A stretch of DNA of 44,824 nucleotides from Bacillota bacterium (GCA_023475165.1 JAMCWA010000002.1:1-44824); one strand, 5' to 3'. Shown: positions 13,996-22,797, counted from the first letter of the stretch. Made by a program: numbers and translations. Notes: a model not told the origin generated them from the sequence alone.

Positions 13996-15492
13996 ATGTT
14001 CGACCGCAGTTTGAAGGTTTTATTGATCTCCCCCGAAGTCAGTCCTCTGGCCAAAGTAGGTGGCCTGGCTGATGTAGCCGGGTCGTTGCCCAAAGCCCTC
14101 GCCACCCTTGGGCAGGGGGAGATCAGCCATGATATTCGGGTCGCCCTGCCCCGTTACAAGGGGATCGATGCCCGAGAATACGTCACCGACTTCCCGGTGC
14201 AAATGGACGGACGACAGGAGACGGCGGTCATCCGTCGCACCCAATTTGAGGCCCACCTGGGTGTGGCCCAGGCCGTCGTTCCCGTCTACCTGGTGGACAA
14301 CTACCACTACTTTAACCGGGAGGGGATCTACGCCCACGGGGACGATGCGGATCGCTTCATTTTCTTTTCCAAGGCCGTCCTGGAGATGTTGCCTCGCCTG
14401 AACTTTCAACCGGACATCCTCCACCTCAATGACTGGCAGACGGGGGCCGTGGCCCTCCTCCTGGAAGCCCGTCACCGGAAAAACCCCTTCTACGAGAGGA
14501 TGGCCACGGTTTTCACTATCCATAATCTCCAGTATCAAGGAAACTTCGACCGCAGCATTCTCCGTAAATTGGGGCTGGGGGAGGAATACTTTCATCCGGA
14601 GGGGATAGAGTTTTATGGCCAGGTGAGCCTGCTGAAGGCCGGTCTGGTTTATGCCCAGGTCTTAAACACCGTCAGTCCGACCTACGCCCAGGAGATCAAG
14701 ACCCCGGCCTTTGGCGAACGCCTGGACGGTCTCCTGCGTCGGCGGGCCTCCGATCTCTTCGGTGTCTTAAACGGGATCAATTACCACGAGTTTAATCCCA
14801 CCAGCGACCCGCGCATCGCCCACAACTATAGCAGCGAAACCATTGGCCGCAAAAAAGACAACAAACGAGCGCTGCAGGAAGAACTGGGATTGGCCATCAG
14901 TGACGCTCCCCTGGTGGGAGTTGTTTCCCGGTTGGTTTCCCAAAAGGGTCTGGACCTGATTAGCGATGCCAGCCAGGAGATCATGGAGAAGGGTGTGCAA
15001 TTAGCGGTCCTGGGGACCGGTGATCCCCATTATGAGGACTCCTTCCGGAGGCTGGCGGAGCGCTATCCAGGACAAGTCGGCCTGCGAATCGGCTTTAACA
15101 GCGTCCTGGCCCAGCGCATCTACGCCGGTTCGGACCTCTTTTTGATGCCGTCCCGTTTTGAGCCCTGCGGACTGGGTCAGATGATCGCCATGCGTTACGG
15201 GACCATCCCCATCGTGCGGGCCACCGGCGGTCTGGCCGATACCGTTAAGGACTACGATCGTAACCATGAAACCGGTAATGGCTTCGTTTTCGTCGAGTAC
15301 TCCCCGCAGGCGTTGCTCGAGGCCGTCAGTCGGGCCATCCGTTTCTATCGAGAGAACCCCGAGGAATGGCAGACCCTGGCCCGGAAGGTGATGGAGATTG
15401 ACCACTCCTGGGCGAAATCGGGGGCCAATTACCTGGAACTGTACCAGACCGCACTACAGCGGATCAGACCTTTAGCGGAAACGGCCGATTGA
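13996..15492 (+). CDS. glgA: Glycogen synthase
   Basis: 498 residues from ATG, with AAGGAGG 9 bases upstream; an adjacent TTG at 13993 is equally well placed. The GT5 signatures are complete: LLISPEVSPLAKVGGLADVA with the Lys-x-Gly-Gly-Leu glucosyl-donor motif, ILHLNDWQTGAVALLLE, VFTIHNLQYQGNF, VLNGINYHEFNP, and the C-terminal PSRFEPCGLGQMIAM ... RATGGLADTV. It elongates alpha-1,4-glucan from ADP-glucose (UDP-glucose in some relatives). No glgC is in the window. It is probably co-transcribed with the downstream GH15 gene (77-base gap) and follows the galT-like gene. Confidence 0.95.
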   Translation: MFDRSLKVLLISPEVSPLAKVGGLADVAGSLPKALATLGQGEISHDIRVALPRYKGIDAREYVTDFPVQMDGRQETAVIRRTQFEAHLGVAQAVVPVYLVDNYHYFNREGIYAHGDDADRFIFFSKAVLEMLPRLNFQPDILHLNDWQTGAVALLLEARHRKNPFYERMATVFTIHNLQYQGNFDRSILRKLGLGEEYFHPEGIEFYGQVSLLKAGLVYAQVLNTVSPTYAQEIKTPAFGERLDGLLRRRASDLFGVLNGINYHEFNPTSDPRIAHNYSSETIGRKKDNKRALQEELGLAISDAPLVGVVSRLVSQKGLDLISDASQEIMEKGVQLAVLGTGDPHYEDSFRRLAERYPGQVGLRIGFNSVLAQRIYAGSDLFLMPSRFEPCGLGQMIAMRYGTIPIVRATGGLADTVKDYDRNHETGNGFVFVEYSPQALLEAVSRAIRFYRENPEEWQTLARKVMEIDHSWAKSGANYLELYQTALQRIRPLAETAD

Positions 15493-15569
15493 CGGGTTAC
15501 TTGCCGACTCTTGTCCACAGCGAGCGGTATGAGGGTCCATCCTAAAGAACCCCTCGAGGGAGCATAACC

Positions 15570-17585
15570 ATGCCCAGACCCCTCACCATTGGTAACGGGC
15601 GCTTGCTCATTAGCTTTGACGAAGGATTGAACATGAGGGACCTCTACTATCCCCGTGTCGGATTTGCCAACCACATTGGCGGCCACTATGGCCGCCTCGG
15701 TCTTTGGGTGGAAGGCAATTTCTCCTGGTTGGACGAAAAGGGATGGGAACGAAGGCTGGCCTACCAGCCCCAGACCCTGGTCACCCAGGTCAAGGTTTCG
15801 CGGCCCAGTTGGGGACTGGAACTGGCCATCAATGACGCCGTCCACGTCCGGGAGGACATCTATCTGAAAAAGATCGTCTTATATAATCTTAAAAATGCTC
15901 CCCAGGAGGTTCGTCTCTTCTTCAGTCACGACCTTGATATAGACGAAAGCGACGTCGGAGATACGGCGCTCTACGACCCACGCAGCGGAGGTATCTATCA
16001 TTACAAACGGGACAAGTACTTTCTTATGAACGGTCAGGTCATTCACGGGGATGGCCGGACGGAAGGACCCTATCAGTTCGCTACGGGGACAAAGAGGTTT
16101 GGGGGGGGCGGAAGGAACTGGCGGGATGCGGAGGACGGCCAGCTGGAGGGCAACCCCATTGCCCAAGGTTCTGTGGATAGCACCCTTTCCTTCCGCCTGT
16201 TCCTGCCGACCGGCGGGAAGGCTCTCCTGTATTACTGGTTGGTGGTGGGAGACCGGTTTCAAGAGGTCCAAAGGAAGAACGCCCTGGTCCTGGCAGACGG
16301 ACCCAAGAGATTGCTTCGCGAGACGCAACGGTTCTGGCGGCGCTGGGTTAACAAAGAAAAGACGGACTTTCTGGACCTGCCGGAGCCGGTGCAAGAGCTA
16401 TTCAAGTTAAGCCTGCTTCTTATCAGAACCCACATCGACCAGGCTGGAGCCATCATCGCCGCCACGGACACGGACATAATGAAAACCAACCGCGACCACT
16501 ATGGTTACGTCTGGCCCCGAGACGGGGCTCTGGTTACCCTGGCCCTGAATAAGGCCGGGTACCTGGAACCAGGTGAGCGGTTTTTTCGTTTTATCCGCCG
16601 GATCATCACTGATGAGGGTTACCTCCTGCACAAGTACAACCCCGATGGTTCCCTGGGTTCCAGTTGGCATCCCTGGTATCGGGACGGAAGCATCCAGCTG
16701 CCCATTCAGGAAGATAGTACGGCCCTGGTGCTCTATGTCCTCTGGGACTACTACCAGCGTACCCGTAATCTGGAGCTTCTGGATGAACTATACCTGCCCC
16801 TGATTCGGCCGGCCGCCGATTTCCTGGTCACTTACCGGGACAGCGAGACCGGTCTGCCTCTCCCCAGCTATGACCTTTGGGAGGAAAGACGAGGGGTTTT
16901 CTCCTATACCGCCGCCACCGTTTCCGCCGGTCTTTTCGCCGCTTCCGCCATGGCCGGGCTTTTGGGCGACTTGCGTTCCTCCCGCCGCTACCGCTGCGCT
17001 GCCCGGCAGGTCCAAGACGGCCTGGAACGTCATCTTTATAGCGAAGACCTTGGTCGCTTCCTCCGTGGTTACTATCGCAACGTCGATGGGACCCGCTCCT
17101 ATGACTTTACCCTGGAAAGTAGTCTGGCCGGGCTCTTTCTCTACGGCACCTTCCCCGCCAGCGATGAGCGAGTGGCCTTCACCTTAACCGCCGTGGAAAA
17201 GGGTCTCTGGGTGAAGACGGCCATCGGCGGCCTGGCTCGTTACACCAATGATTACTACTTTCAGAAAAGCCACGACCTAGAAAAGGTGCCCGGCAACCCC
17301 TGGTTCATAACGACCCTCTGGCTGGCTCAATGGTACATCGCCCGGGCCAGCACACGCTCCGAGCTGGAACTGGCCAAACCGATTCTCCTCTGGGTGACTT
17401 CCTACGCTATGGAGAGTGGAGTTCTGTCGGAACAAATCCATCCCTATACCGGGCAGTCCCTCTCCGTTGCTCCCCTCATCTGGTCCCATGCCGCCTTTGT
17501 CGAAGCGGTTATGGATTATCTGGAGAAGTATAAGCGGTTGGTCGGAAAACAACCCCGACCAACCGCCGGTCTTGCTGGACGTTAA
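15570..17585 (+). CDS. GH15 glucoamylase-family glycoside hydrolase
   Basis: 671 residues, GAGGGAG upstream of the ATG. The N-terminal beta-sandwich (about 1-260; MPRPLTIGNGRLLISFDEGL) is followed by a linker and an alpha/alpha barrel (290-655). GH15 hallmarks: TNRDHYGYVWPRDGALVTLA, WHPWYRDGSIQLPIQEDSTA, LPLPSYDLWEERRGVFSYTA (general acid Glu region) and GVLSEQIHPYTGQ (general base Glu region). There is no signal peptide, so it acts inside the cell and releases glucose from glycogen or maltooligosaccharides. Placed directly after glgA it completes a synthesis/degradation pair. Trehalase and glucodextranase are alternative GH15 activities. Confidence 0.9.
   Translation: MPRPLTIGNGRLLISFDEGLNMRDLYYPRVGFANHIGGHYGRLGLWVEGNFSWLDEKGWERRLAYQPQTLVTQVKVSRPSWGLELAINDAVHVREDIYLKKIVLYNLKNAPQEVRLFFSHDLDIDESDVGDTALYDPRSGGIYHYKRDKYFLMNGQVIHGDGRTEGPYQFATGTKRFGGGGRNWRDAEDGQLEGNPIAQGSVDSTLSFRLFLPTGGKALLYYWLVVGDRFQEVQRKNALVLADGPKRLLRETQRFWRRWVNKEKTDFLDLPEPVQELFKLSLLLIRTHIDQAGAIIAATDTDIMKTNRDHYGYVWPRDGALVTLALNKAGYLEPGERFFRFIRRIITDEGYLLHKYNPDGSLGSSWHPWYRDGSIQLPIQEDSTALVLYVLWDYYQRTRNLELLDELYLPLIRPAADFLVTYRDSETGLPLPSYDLWEERRGVFSYTAATVSAGLFAASAMAGLLGDLRSSRRYRCAARQVQDGLERHLYSEDLGRFLRGYYRNVDGTRSYDFTLESSLAGLFLYGTFPASDERVAFTLTAVEKGLWVKTAIGGLARYTNDYYFQKSHDLEKVPGNPWFITTLWLAQWYIARASTRSELELAKPILLWVTSYAMESGVLSEQIHPYTGQSLSVAPLIWSHAAFVEAVMDYLEKYKRLVGKQPRPTAGLAGR
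17535..17565. terminator. Perfect 11-bp hairpin in the 3' end of the GH15 gene
   Basis: CGGTTGGTCGG pairs perfectly with CCGACCAACCG around a 9-base loop. It lies within the last 17 codons of the GH15 gene and about 85 bases past the convergent amidohydrolase stop. No T run follows on either strand, so termination is uncertain; transcript end protection is possible. Confidence 0.3.
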
Positions 17586-17648
17586 AGGCCCCCTCTTCCC
17601 AATGAGACCACACCAGGAATTCAGCAGTCTCCCGGGTGTCAGATCCGC

Positions 17649-18860
17649 TCAATTACCAAAAAGGCCCCTCTCAACCGGACGCCCGTCCTGGAACACCAGG
17701 CTGACCTTTTCCCGCAGGACACGGATGTCAACCAGGGGATCACCATCCACCACCACCAGGTCCGCGATCCTCCCCACCTCAATGGTCCCAAGATCTTCGC
17801 GACCTAAGAGCTGTGCGGCCCGGCTGGTGGCCGCCTGGATCGCCTCCATGGGGCTGAAGCCGGCCTTGACCAGGAGTTCCAGCTCAAAGGCATTTTGCCC
17901 ATGGGCGTTGAGGGGGGTGCCGGCATCGGTCCCGGCGGCGATCAAAACCCCGGCTCGGTGCGCCCGTTGCAGGCTCTGCCAGTGGGCCTCCATTACCCGT
18001 TCCGTCTTTTTAATGGCGTACTCGGGAATCCCATGCTCCCGCCCTCCGTAAAAGATGTGGTGGGCCGCGGCCAGGGTCGGAACCAGGAAGACCTTCCTTT
18101 GCAGCATGAGGTCAATGATCTCATCGGTCAGGAACATGCCGTGTTCGATGGAATCGACTCCGGCCAGGATAGCATTCTTGATCCCCTCGCTCCCTTGAGC
18201 GTGGGCGGCCGTTTTTTTCCCTGCTTTATGCGCTTCTTCAATCGCCGCCTGCATTTCTTCTCGGGTCAGTTGGGCTGAGCCCGGCTCCACCCCCGGGGTG
18301 AGGACTCCACCGGTGGCCATCACCTTGATGACGTCGGCCCCCTTCTTTATCTCCTCCCGGGCCGCCTGCCGCAACTGGTGAGGGCCATCAACCTCCCGTC
18401 CGATAAAGTGTCCATGCCCGCCGGTCATGGTCAAGAGCTGGCCCGCCACCAGCAAGCGCGCGCCGTTGATCACACCCCCCTGGATGGCCCGTTTTAGCTC
18501 AAGATCAACCAGACCTCGTCCTCCCAGGCTCCGCAGGGTGGTGTATCCGGCCTGTAAGCTCCGCCAGGCGTTCCTGGCCCCCCGCAGAATCAAGAGAAGG
18601 TCACTTTCTTCGCGCAAGCGGCGGGTGGGTTCGGCGTCCGGCTCCATGGAAATATGAACGTGGCAATCAATGAGCCCCGGTAAAAGGGTCTTGCCTTCCA
18701 GATCATAGACCCTGGCCCCCTCCGCCGCACTAACCTCTTCCTGGGGTCCGACGGCTGTTATACGGTTCCCCTCCAGCAGCACCGCCGCCTCGGACTGGGG
18801 CGGCCGGCCCGTCCCGTCGATCAACCGGGCGCCTCGCAAAAGAATCTTTCCCATAACCAT
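17649..18860 (-). CDS. Metal-dependent amidohydrolase (imidazolonepropionase/prolidase-like)
   Basis: 403 residues from the ATG at 18860, chosen because AAGGAG lies 5 bases upstream and the start falls 2 bases after the dppC stop. Amidohydrolase-superfamily ligands are present: LPGLIDCHVHIS (His-x-His), Lys in ADVIKVMATGG (carboxylated bridging Lys), His in TAAHAQGSEG, His in SIEHGMFL, and Asp in IAAGTDAGTPLN. Relatives include imidazolonepropionase and Xaa-Pro/Xaa-Arg dipeptidases. Being the last gene of a peptide-transport operon suggests it cleaves an imported dipeptide or N-acyl amino acid; that is inference. No signal peptide. Confidence 0.85.
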   Translation of the reverse strand: MVMGKILLRGARLIDGTGRPPQSEAAVLLEGNRITAVGPQEEVSAAEGARVYDLEGKTLLPGLIDCHVHISMEPDAEPTRRLREESDLLLILRGARNAWRSLQAGYTTLRSLGGRGLVDLELKRAIQGGVINGARLLVAGQLLTMTGGHGHFIGREVDGPHQLRQAAREEIKKGADVIKVMATGGVLTPGVEPGSAQLTREEMQAAIEEAHKAGKKTAAHAQGSEGIKNAILAGVDSIEHGMFLTDEIIDLMLQRKVFLVPTLAAAHHIFYGGREHGIPEYAIKKTERVMEAHWQSLQRAHRAGVLIAAGTDAGTPLNAHGQNAFELELLVKAGFSPMEAIQAATSRAAQLLGREDLGTIEVGRIADLVVVDGDPLVDIRVLREKVSLVFQDGRPVERGLFGN

Positions 18861-18862
18861 CC

Positions 18863-19786
18863 TCACTCCTTCAGGGTCGGGTCCAGGGTATCCCGAAGCC
18901 AATCCCCCACCAGATTGCTGGCCAGAACTGTAAGCAGTAAAGCCAAGCCGGGGAAGGTGGAAACCCACCACTGGTTATTCATATAGTTGCGACCATCATT
19001 GAGCATCCCACCCCAGGTCGGGATCGTCGGTTCAATCCCCAGCCCCAGGAAGGTCAGGGCGGATTCGGAGATGATCATCCGTCCCATTTGCAGGGTAGCA
19101 ATGACGATGAGGGAGGTGGCGACATTGGGTAAGACATGGCGCCCAAGAATCACAGCGTCCCGATCCCCGATGGCTCGCGCCGCCTCCACGAAATCCCGCG
19201 ACCGCAGGGAAAGGACCTCGGCCCGCACCACCCGGCCGTATTCTACCCAACCGGTGATCCCCAGGACAATGATGATGTTCTTCAAGCCCGGGCCCAGGAC
19301 AGCCATCACCGCCAGGGCCAAAAGGACGAAGGGAAAAGCCAGTTGGATGTCAGCCAACCGCATGATCACGTCGTCCACCCAGCCGCCGTAGTAACCTGAC
19401 AAGAGCCCCAAAAAGGTCCCCAAAGCCCCCGCCACCGCCACCGTGGTGACCCCTACCAACAAGGAGATACGGGAGCCATAGATAATGCGGCTGAGGATGT
19501 CCCGGCCCAGTTGGTCAGTTCCTAGTGAGTGAGTCGCCTTCCCCCCCGTGGCCCAGGCCGGGGGCAAGAGCCGCAAAGCCAGTTCCTGGTGGTTCGGATC
19601 AGCGGGAGCCAGGTGACTGGCCAAGAGGGCCGTCAAGACCACTCCAGCCAGGATGACCAACCCCAGGAGGGCGGCCTTATTGCGCCGGAGATTTCGCCAG
19701 CCTCTCCTCCACAACGCCCCCGGTTCCGATACCGGACCCGCCATCCCTAAGGTGGGCTCACCCACAAGGTCTTTCATCGTTTCCAT
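18863..19786 (-). CDS. dppC: Peptide/nickel-type ABC transporter permease (DppC family)
   Basis: 307 residues with TAAGGAGGTGG upstream. The N-terminal cytoplasmic segment holds RRGWRNLRRNKAALLGLVIL, a typical DppC/OppC start. Six membrane segments follow, with the inner-membrane ATPase-coupling loop ARAIGDRDAVILGRHVLPNV (EAA motif). It pairs with dppB 11 bases upstream. No ATP-binding subunit (dppD/dppF) lies in the operon, so ATPases must be supplied from elsewhere. Confidence 0.93.
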   Translation of the reverse strand: METMKDLVGEPTLGMAGPVSEPGALWRRGWRNLRRNKAALLGLVILAGVVLTALLASHLAPADPNHQELALRLLPPAWATGGKATHSLGTDQLGRDILSRIIYGSRISLLVGVTTVAVAGALGTFLGLLSGYYGGWVDDVIMRLADIQLAFPFVLLALAVMAVLGPGLKNIIIVLGITGWVEYGRVVRAEVLSLRSRDFVEAARAIGDRDAVILGRHVLPNVATSLIVIATLQMGRMIISESALTFLGLGIEPTIPTWGGMLNDGRNYMNNQWWVSTFPGLALLLTVLASNLVGDWLRDTLDPTLKE

Positions 19787-19797
19787 AGCCCACCTCC

Positions 19798-20721
19798 TTA
19801 GCTGTAGCGCACTCGCGGATCGAGATACGTATAAAGAATGTCCGTCAGGAAATTGACGGTGACGATAATGAGAGCGAGGATGAAGACCGCTGCCTGTACC
19901 AGCGGGAAATCCCGATTATTGATGGCCTGGAAAATGAGACGCCCCACCCCCGGCCAGGCAAAAACAGTCTCGGTGATAACGGCCCCTCCCAAAAGGGAGC
20001 CAAACTGCAGACCCACTACCGTCAAGACCGGCAGCAAGGCATTCCGTAAAGCATGTTTATAGACCACGACCCGTTCGCTCAGACCTTTGGACCGAGCTGT
20101 CCGCACATAGTCTTGCTTTAAGACCTCCAGGAGCCCGGAGCGAAGCAGGCGCATGATCGTGGCTGCCGAGTAGGTACCCAGGGTCACCGCCGGCAGTACC
20201 AGGTGATCCAGGCCGCCTCTCCCGGCCGCCGGTAACCAGCGTAGACTCACGGAAAAGATCAGGATGAGCATGATTCCCTGCCAATAAACGGGCATAGATT
20301 GTCCCAGAAGACCCAGGGTCGACCCCAGGTTGTCGACCAGGCTATAGCGCCGGCTGGCCGAAGCCACTCCCAGGGGAACAGCTACCAGAAGGGCCACCAG
20401 GAGCGCCCCCAGGGTCAGCTCCAGGGTGGCCGGCATCCGTTCTACCACCATAGCCAAGGCCGGCTGCTGGTGGCGCAGGGAGAGGCCGAAATTCCCCACC
20501 AGGGCCTTCTTTAAGAAATACCAGTATTGCAGGTAAAGTGGATCATTGAACCCCATGGCCTCTCGAAAGCGGGCCACTTCTTCCGGGCTGGCATCCATGG
20601 GCAGCAGGAGAGCCGCCGGATCCCCCGTCAGGTGGATGACGAAGAAAACCACGGCGGAGACTCCCAATATAACGAGAATAGAGTGACCGAAACGTCGCCA
20701 CAGGTAGCGTTTCAAAAGCAA
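19798..20721 (-). CDS. dppB: Peptide/nickel-type ABC transporter permease (DppB family)
   Basis: 307 residues if it starts at the TTG at 20721 (AAAGGAA just upstream), giving the normal N-terminus LLKRYLWRRFGHSILVILGV. The frame stays open to a GTG at 20781, but that extension is unlike the family; a TTG at 20715 is also possible. DppB features are VFFVIHLTGDPAALLLP, the periplasmic-type loop DPLYLQYWYFLKKALVGNFG, and the EAA loop VRTARSKGLSERVVVYKHAL. It forms the translocation pore with dppC and is fed by the lipoprotein encoded upstream. Confidence 0.92.
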   Translation of the reverse strand: MLLKRYLWRRFGHSILVILGVSAVVFFVIHLTGDPAALLLPMDASPEEVARFREAMGFNDPLYLQYWYFLKKALVGNFGLSLRHQQPALAMVVERMPATLELTLGALLVALLVAVPLGVASASRRYSLVDNLGSTLGLLGQSMPVYWQGIMLILIFSVSLRWLPAAGRGGLDHLVLPAVTLGTYSAATIMRLLRSGLLEVLKQDYVRTARSKGLSERVVVYKHALRNALLPVLTVVGLQFGSLLGGAVITETVFAWPGVGRLIFQAINNRDFPLVQAAVFILALIIVTVNFLTDILYTYLDPRVRYS

Positions 20722-20808
20722 CCGTTCCTTTCCCCGGGAATACGGAATCCACACAGGGGGCCGACCGTGCCCGAAAGGCACAGCCTTCCCCCTGCGAGAA
20801 TACAGCGC

Positions 20809-22350
20809 CTACTTCAACTTGGCGTCATACAGCCAAAGGAGTTCGTCGGGGCGGGCTTCCCACTCGATTCTCTTGCTGGCACCATAGATATCCCGCTGCT
20901 GATGTAAGAATAGCCAGGCCGCATCCTGATTGATGATCTTTACCGCCTCGTGGTAATCAGCCAGACGCTTCTGTTCATCAATGGTGGAGCGGGCCTCGTC
21001 CAGGAGTTTGTCCAGCTTCGGATTCTCATAGTAAGAGAAACGTTGCCCGGTGCGAAGCAGGGGATACAGGGTCCCGTCGGCGTCGAAGGTGCTGTTGCCC
21101 CAACCCAGGAGGTACATGCCGGTCAATTCCTTGGCCATGATCTTCTTGACATAGACGCCCCACTCCAGGACGTTGAGTTTCACCTTGATCCCGACCTGGG
21201 CTAACTGTCCCACTACGGCCTCAGCAATTTCCTTATCCATGAGATAGCGGCCGTTAGGTGAATCCATCGTCAACTCAACACCATTGGGATAACCGGCTTC
21301 CTTCAAAAGCTCCTTGGCCTTCCCCGGATCAAAGGTATAGGGTTTGACGTCGGGGTCATAACCGAAATGGGCCTTCGTCAGTGGGCTGGCCACGCGGTAA
21401 CCGTTACCCAAAAGGATGTTCTTGATGATGCTGTCGACGTCCACGGCATAGTTGATGGCCTGGCGTACCTTGGCGTTGGCCAGGGGACCACCCTTATTGG
21501 CCACAAAGCCGATGAAAATGACCCTGGAACTAGGCGCTGTGGACACCCTGGTATTGGTGCCACTTTCCAAGGTTTTCACTTGATCGGGAGGAACATTGAC
21601 GATGATGTCGACGGCGCCGGTCTGCAGCTCGGCGATCCGGGTGGAGGTCTCGGGAATGGGCCGGAAGATGACCGTCTTAATGGTCGGGGCACCCTTCCAG
21701 TAATTCGTGTTGGCTTCCAGGACCACCTGATCGTCTTTGACCCACTTGATGAACTTGTAAGGCCCCGTTCCGATGGGGTTCTTGGCGAATTCAGCATCAC
21801 CCACCTTCTTGACGTAGTCAGCCGGGACGATCAGTTCGTCGGCCAGCCGGCCCGGCAAGATGGGGTAGGGAGCTTTGGTGGTTACGGTCAACTTGTAGTC
21901 ATCGACGATCTCTACCTTGTCAATGGCCTCCAAATTAGACCGTCGCGGCGACTTTTGGTCCGGATTGATAATGCGGTCAAGGGTAAACTTGACGTCTTTG
22001 GCCGTGAGAGGTGTGCCATCGTGGAACTTGACCCCCTGGCGCAACACGATCTCCCAGTGTCGATCATCCAGGGCCTTCCATGAGAGGGCCAACCCCGGCT
22101 CCAGCTTCATATCCTTATTGCGGAAGATGAGCGAGTCAAAAATATTGCGCTGAATGTTACCGGTAGGCGTCTCTGCATGCATGGCCGGGTCCATGGTCGT
22201 GGCATCGACGCCTTGCGCCACCACCACCTGGCCGGCGGGACCCGTTTTGGGGGCCCCTCCGGTGTCTTTGCTGCCACCAGAACCGCCGCAGCCGACCAGC
22301 GTAAGACCCGTCATGAGCAGAATCAGAACTCCAATCAGTACCTTCTTCAC
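20809..22350 (-). CDS. Peptide-binding lipoprotein of an ABC transporter (SBP family 5)
   Basis: 513 residues from a GTG at 22350, chosen because GGAGGAGAAAGAAAG precedes it and it gives a clean lipoprotein signal (KKVLIGVLILLMTGLTLVGC; lipobox LVGC, lipid-modified Cys near 22). The mature protein has family-5 features: VVAQGVDATTMDPAMHAETP, FHDGTPLTAKDVKFTLDRII, NPIGTGPYKFIKW, and VRQAINYAVDVDSIIKNILL. It captures oligopeptides or related solutes for DppBC. It is the first gene of a four-gene operon and is preceded by a predicted ykkC subtype-2 riboswitch and terminator. The ligand cannot be read from sequence. Confidence 0.92.
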   Translation of the reverse strand: MKKVLIGVLILLMTGLTLVGCGGSGGSKDTGGAPKTGPAGQVVVAQGVDATTMDPAMHAETPTGNIQRNIFDSLIFRNKDMKLEPGLALSWKALDDRHWEIVLRQGVKFHDGTPLTAKDVKFTLDRIINPDQKSPRRSNLEAIDKVEIVDDYKLTVTTKAPYPILPGRLADELIVPADYVKKVGDAEFAKNPIGTGPYKFIKWVKDDQVVLEANTNYWKGAPTIKTVIFRPIPETSTRIAELQTGAVDIIVNVPPDQVKTLESGTNTRVSTAPSSRVIFIGFVANKGGPLANAKVRQAINYAVDVDSIIKNILLGNGYRVASPLTKAHFGYDPDVKPYTFDPGKAKELLKEAGYPNGVELTMDSPNGRYLMDKEIAEAVVGQLAQVGIKVKLNVLEWGVYVKKIMAKELTGMYLLGWGNSTFDADGTLYPLLRTGQRFSYYENPKLDKLLDEARSTIDEQKRLADYHEAVKIINQDAAWLFLHQQRDIYGASKRIEWEARPDELLWLYDAKLK

Positions 22351-22409
22351 CTTTCTTTCTCCTCCTTTACCCTGCAAACTCCTTCCCCCTCCTTACTTCC
22401 TAATAACCA

Positions 22410-22520
22410 GGAGACCGCTGACAACCTGCGTCTTGAGTGATTGAGGCACCGAAGAAACACTTGGACAAGGCCTCAAATCGCCCCCGCTGCGAGGAGCGAC
22501 AAGGGCTTCTTGGCCAGTTA
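22410..22520 (+). repeat. Family-1 repeat, left-end fragment
   Basis: GGAGACCGCTGACAACCTGC matches the family terminal repeat, and GCGAGGAGCGACAAGG near 22489 matches the internal module of the long copies. No right terminal repeat is visible. It lies between the riboswitch terminator and the peptide-binding protein gene. Confidence 0.6.
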
Positions 22521-22570
22521 CTCTTGCTGGAACAGCCGGGAACCATGGTAGAAGGCCGGACGCAGGTAGC

Positions 22571-22628
22571 AAAAAAGCGGCTTCCGGTTCTCCGCCCCAG
22601 TATAAAGGGGACTGGAACCTGCCGCTGG
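22571..22628 (-). terminator. Intrinsic terminator of the riboswitch
   Basis: On the minus strand, GCGGC (22621-22625), GGTTC and CCCC pair with GGGG, GAACC and GCCGC (22577-22581), followed directly by TTTTTTG. The 5' arm uses the GCGGCAGGTT segment that also closes the aptamer, so terminator and ligand-bound aptamer should exclude each other. Confidence 0.7.
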
Positions 22629-22797
22629 GGGCTTTTCTCCCCACGGTGTAATTCGCCGGGCTCCTCGAGCAATATGGGCTCGTTGGCCTGAAAGGACGAA
22701 TCGGTACCGCTTGGTCACGTCGTCAAGGGGCTCTTTACTGGCGTTTGCCGGGAGAACGCCAACAAACCCCCTTCACAACAGAACCCTAGGTACCCTC
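22615..22797 (-). promoter_or_regulatory. ykkC subtype-2 riboswitch (ppGpp or PRPP class)
   Basis: Minus-strand RNA in order: P1 GGTACC (22789-22794), directly continued by CTAGGGTTCTG, the ykkC signature; a long P2 built from AAGGGG/CCCCTT and GGCGTT/AACGCC; GACCAAG; the P1 partner GGTACC (22703-22708); P3 with ATTCG/CGAAT and a large apical loop; then TTACACCG, the hairpin GGGGAGAAAAGCCCC and AGCGGCAGGTTCC. The ACACCG, GGG-xxAAAAG-CCC and CAGGTT features and their order are those of ykkC riboswitches. GACCAAG, and GGCAGG in place of GGGAGA, favour subtype 2 over guanidine-I. PRPP members usually control purine genes and ppGpp members amino-acid synthesis or transport. The transporter context favours ppGpp; the ligand assignment is inference. 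Confidence 0.75.

Noticed and set aside
22571..22797. T-box or guanidine-I reading of the leader
   Set aside because: No AGGGTGG T-box sequence; GACCAAG and GGCAGG differ from the guanidine-I GGTCCGAGAG and GGGAGA.
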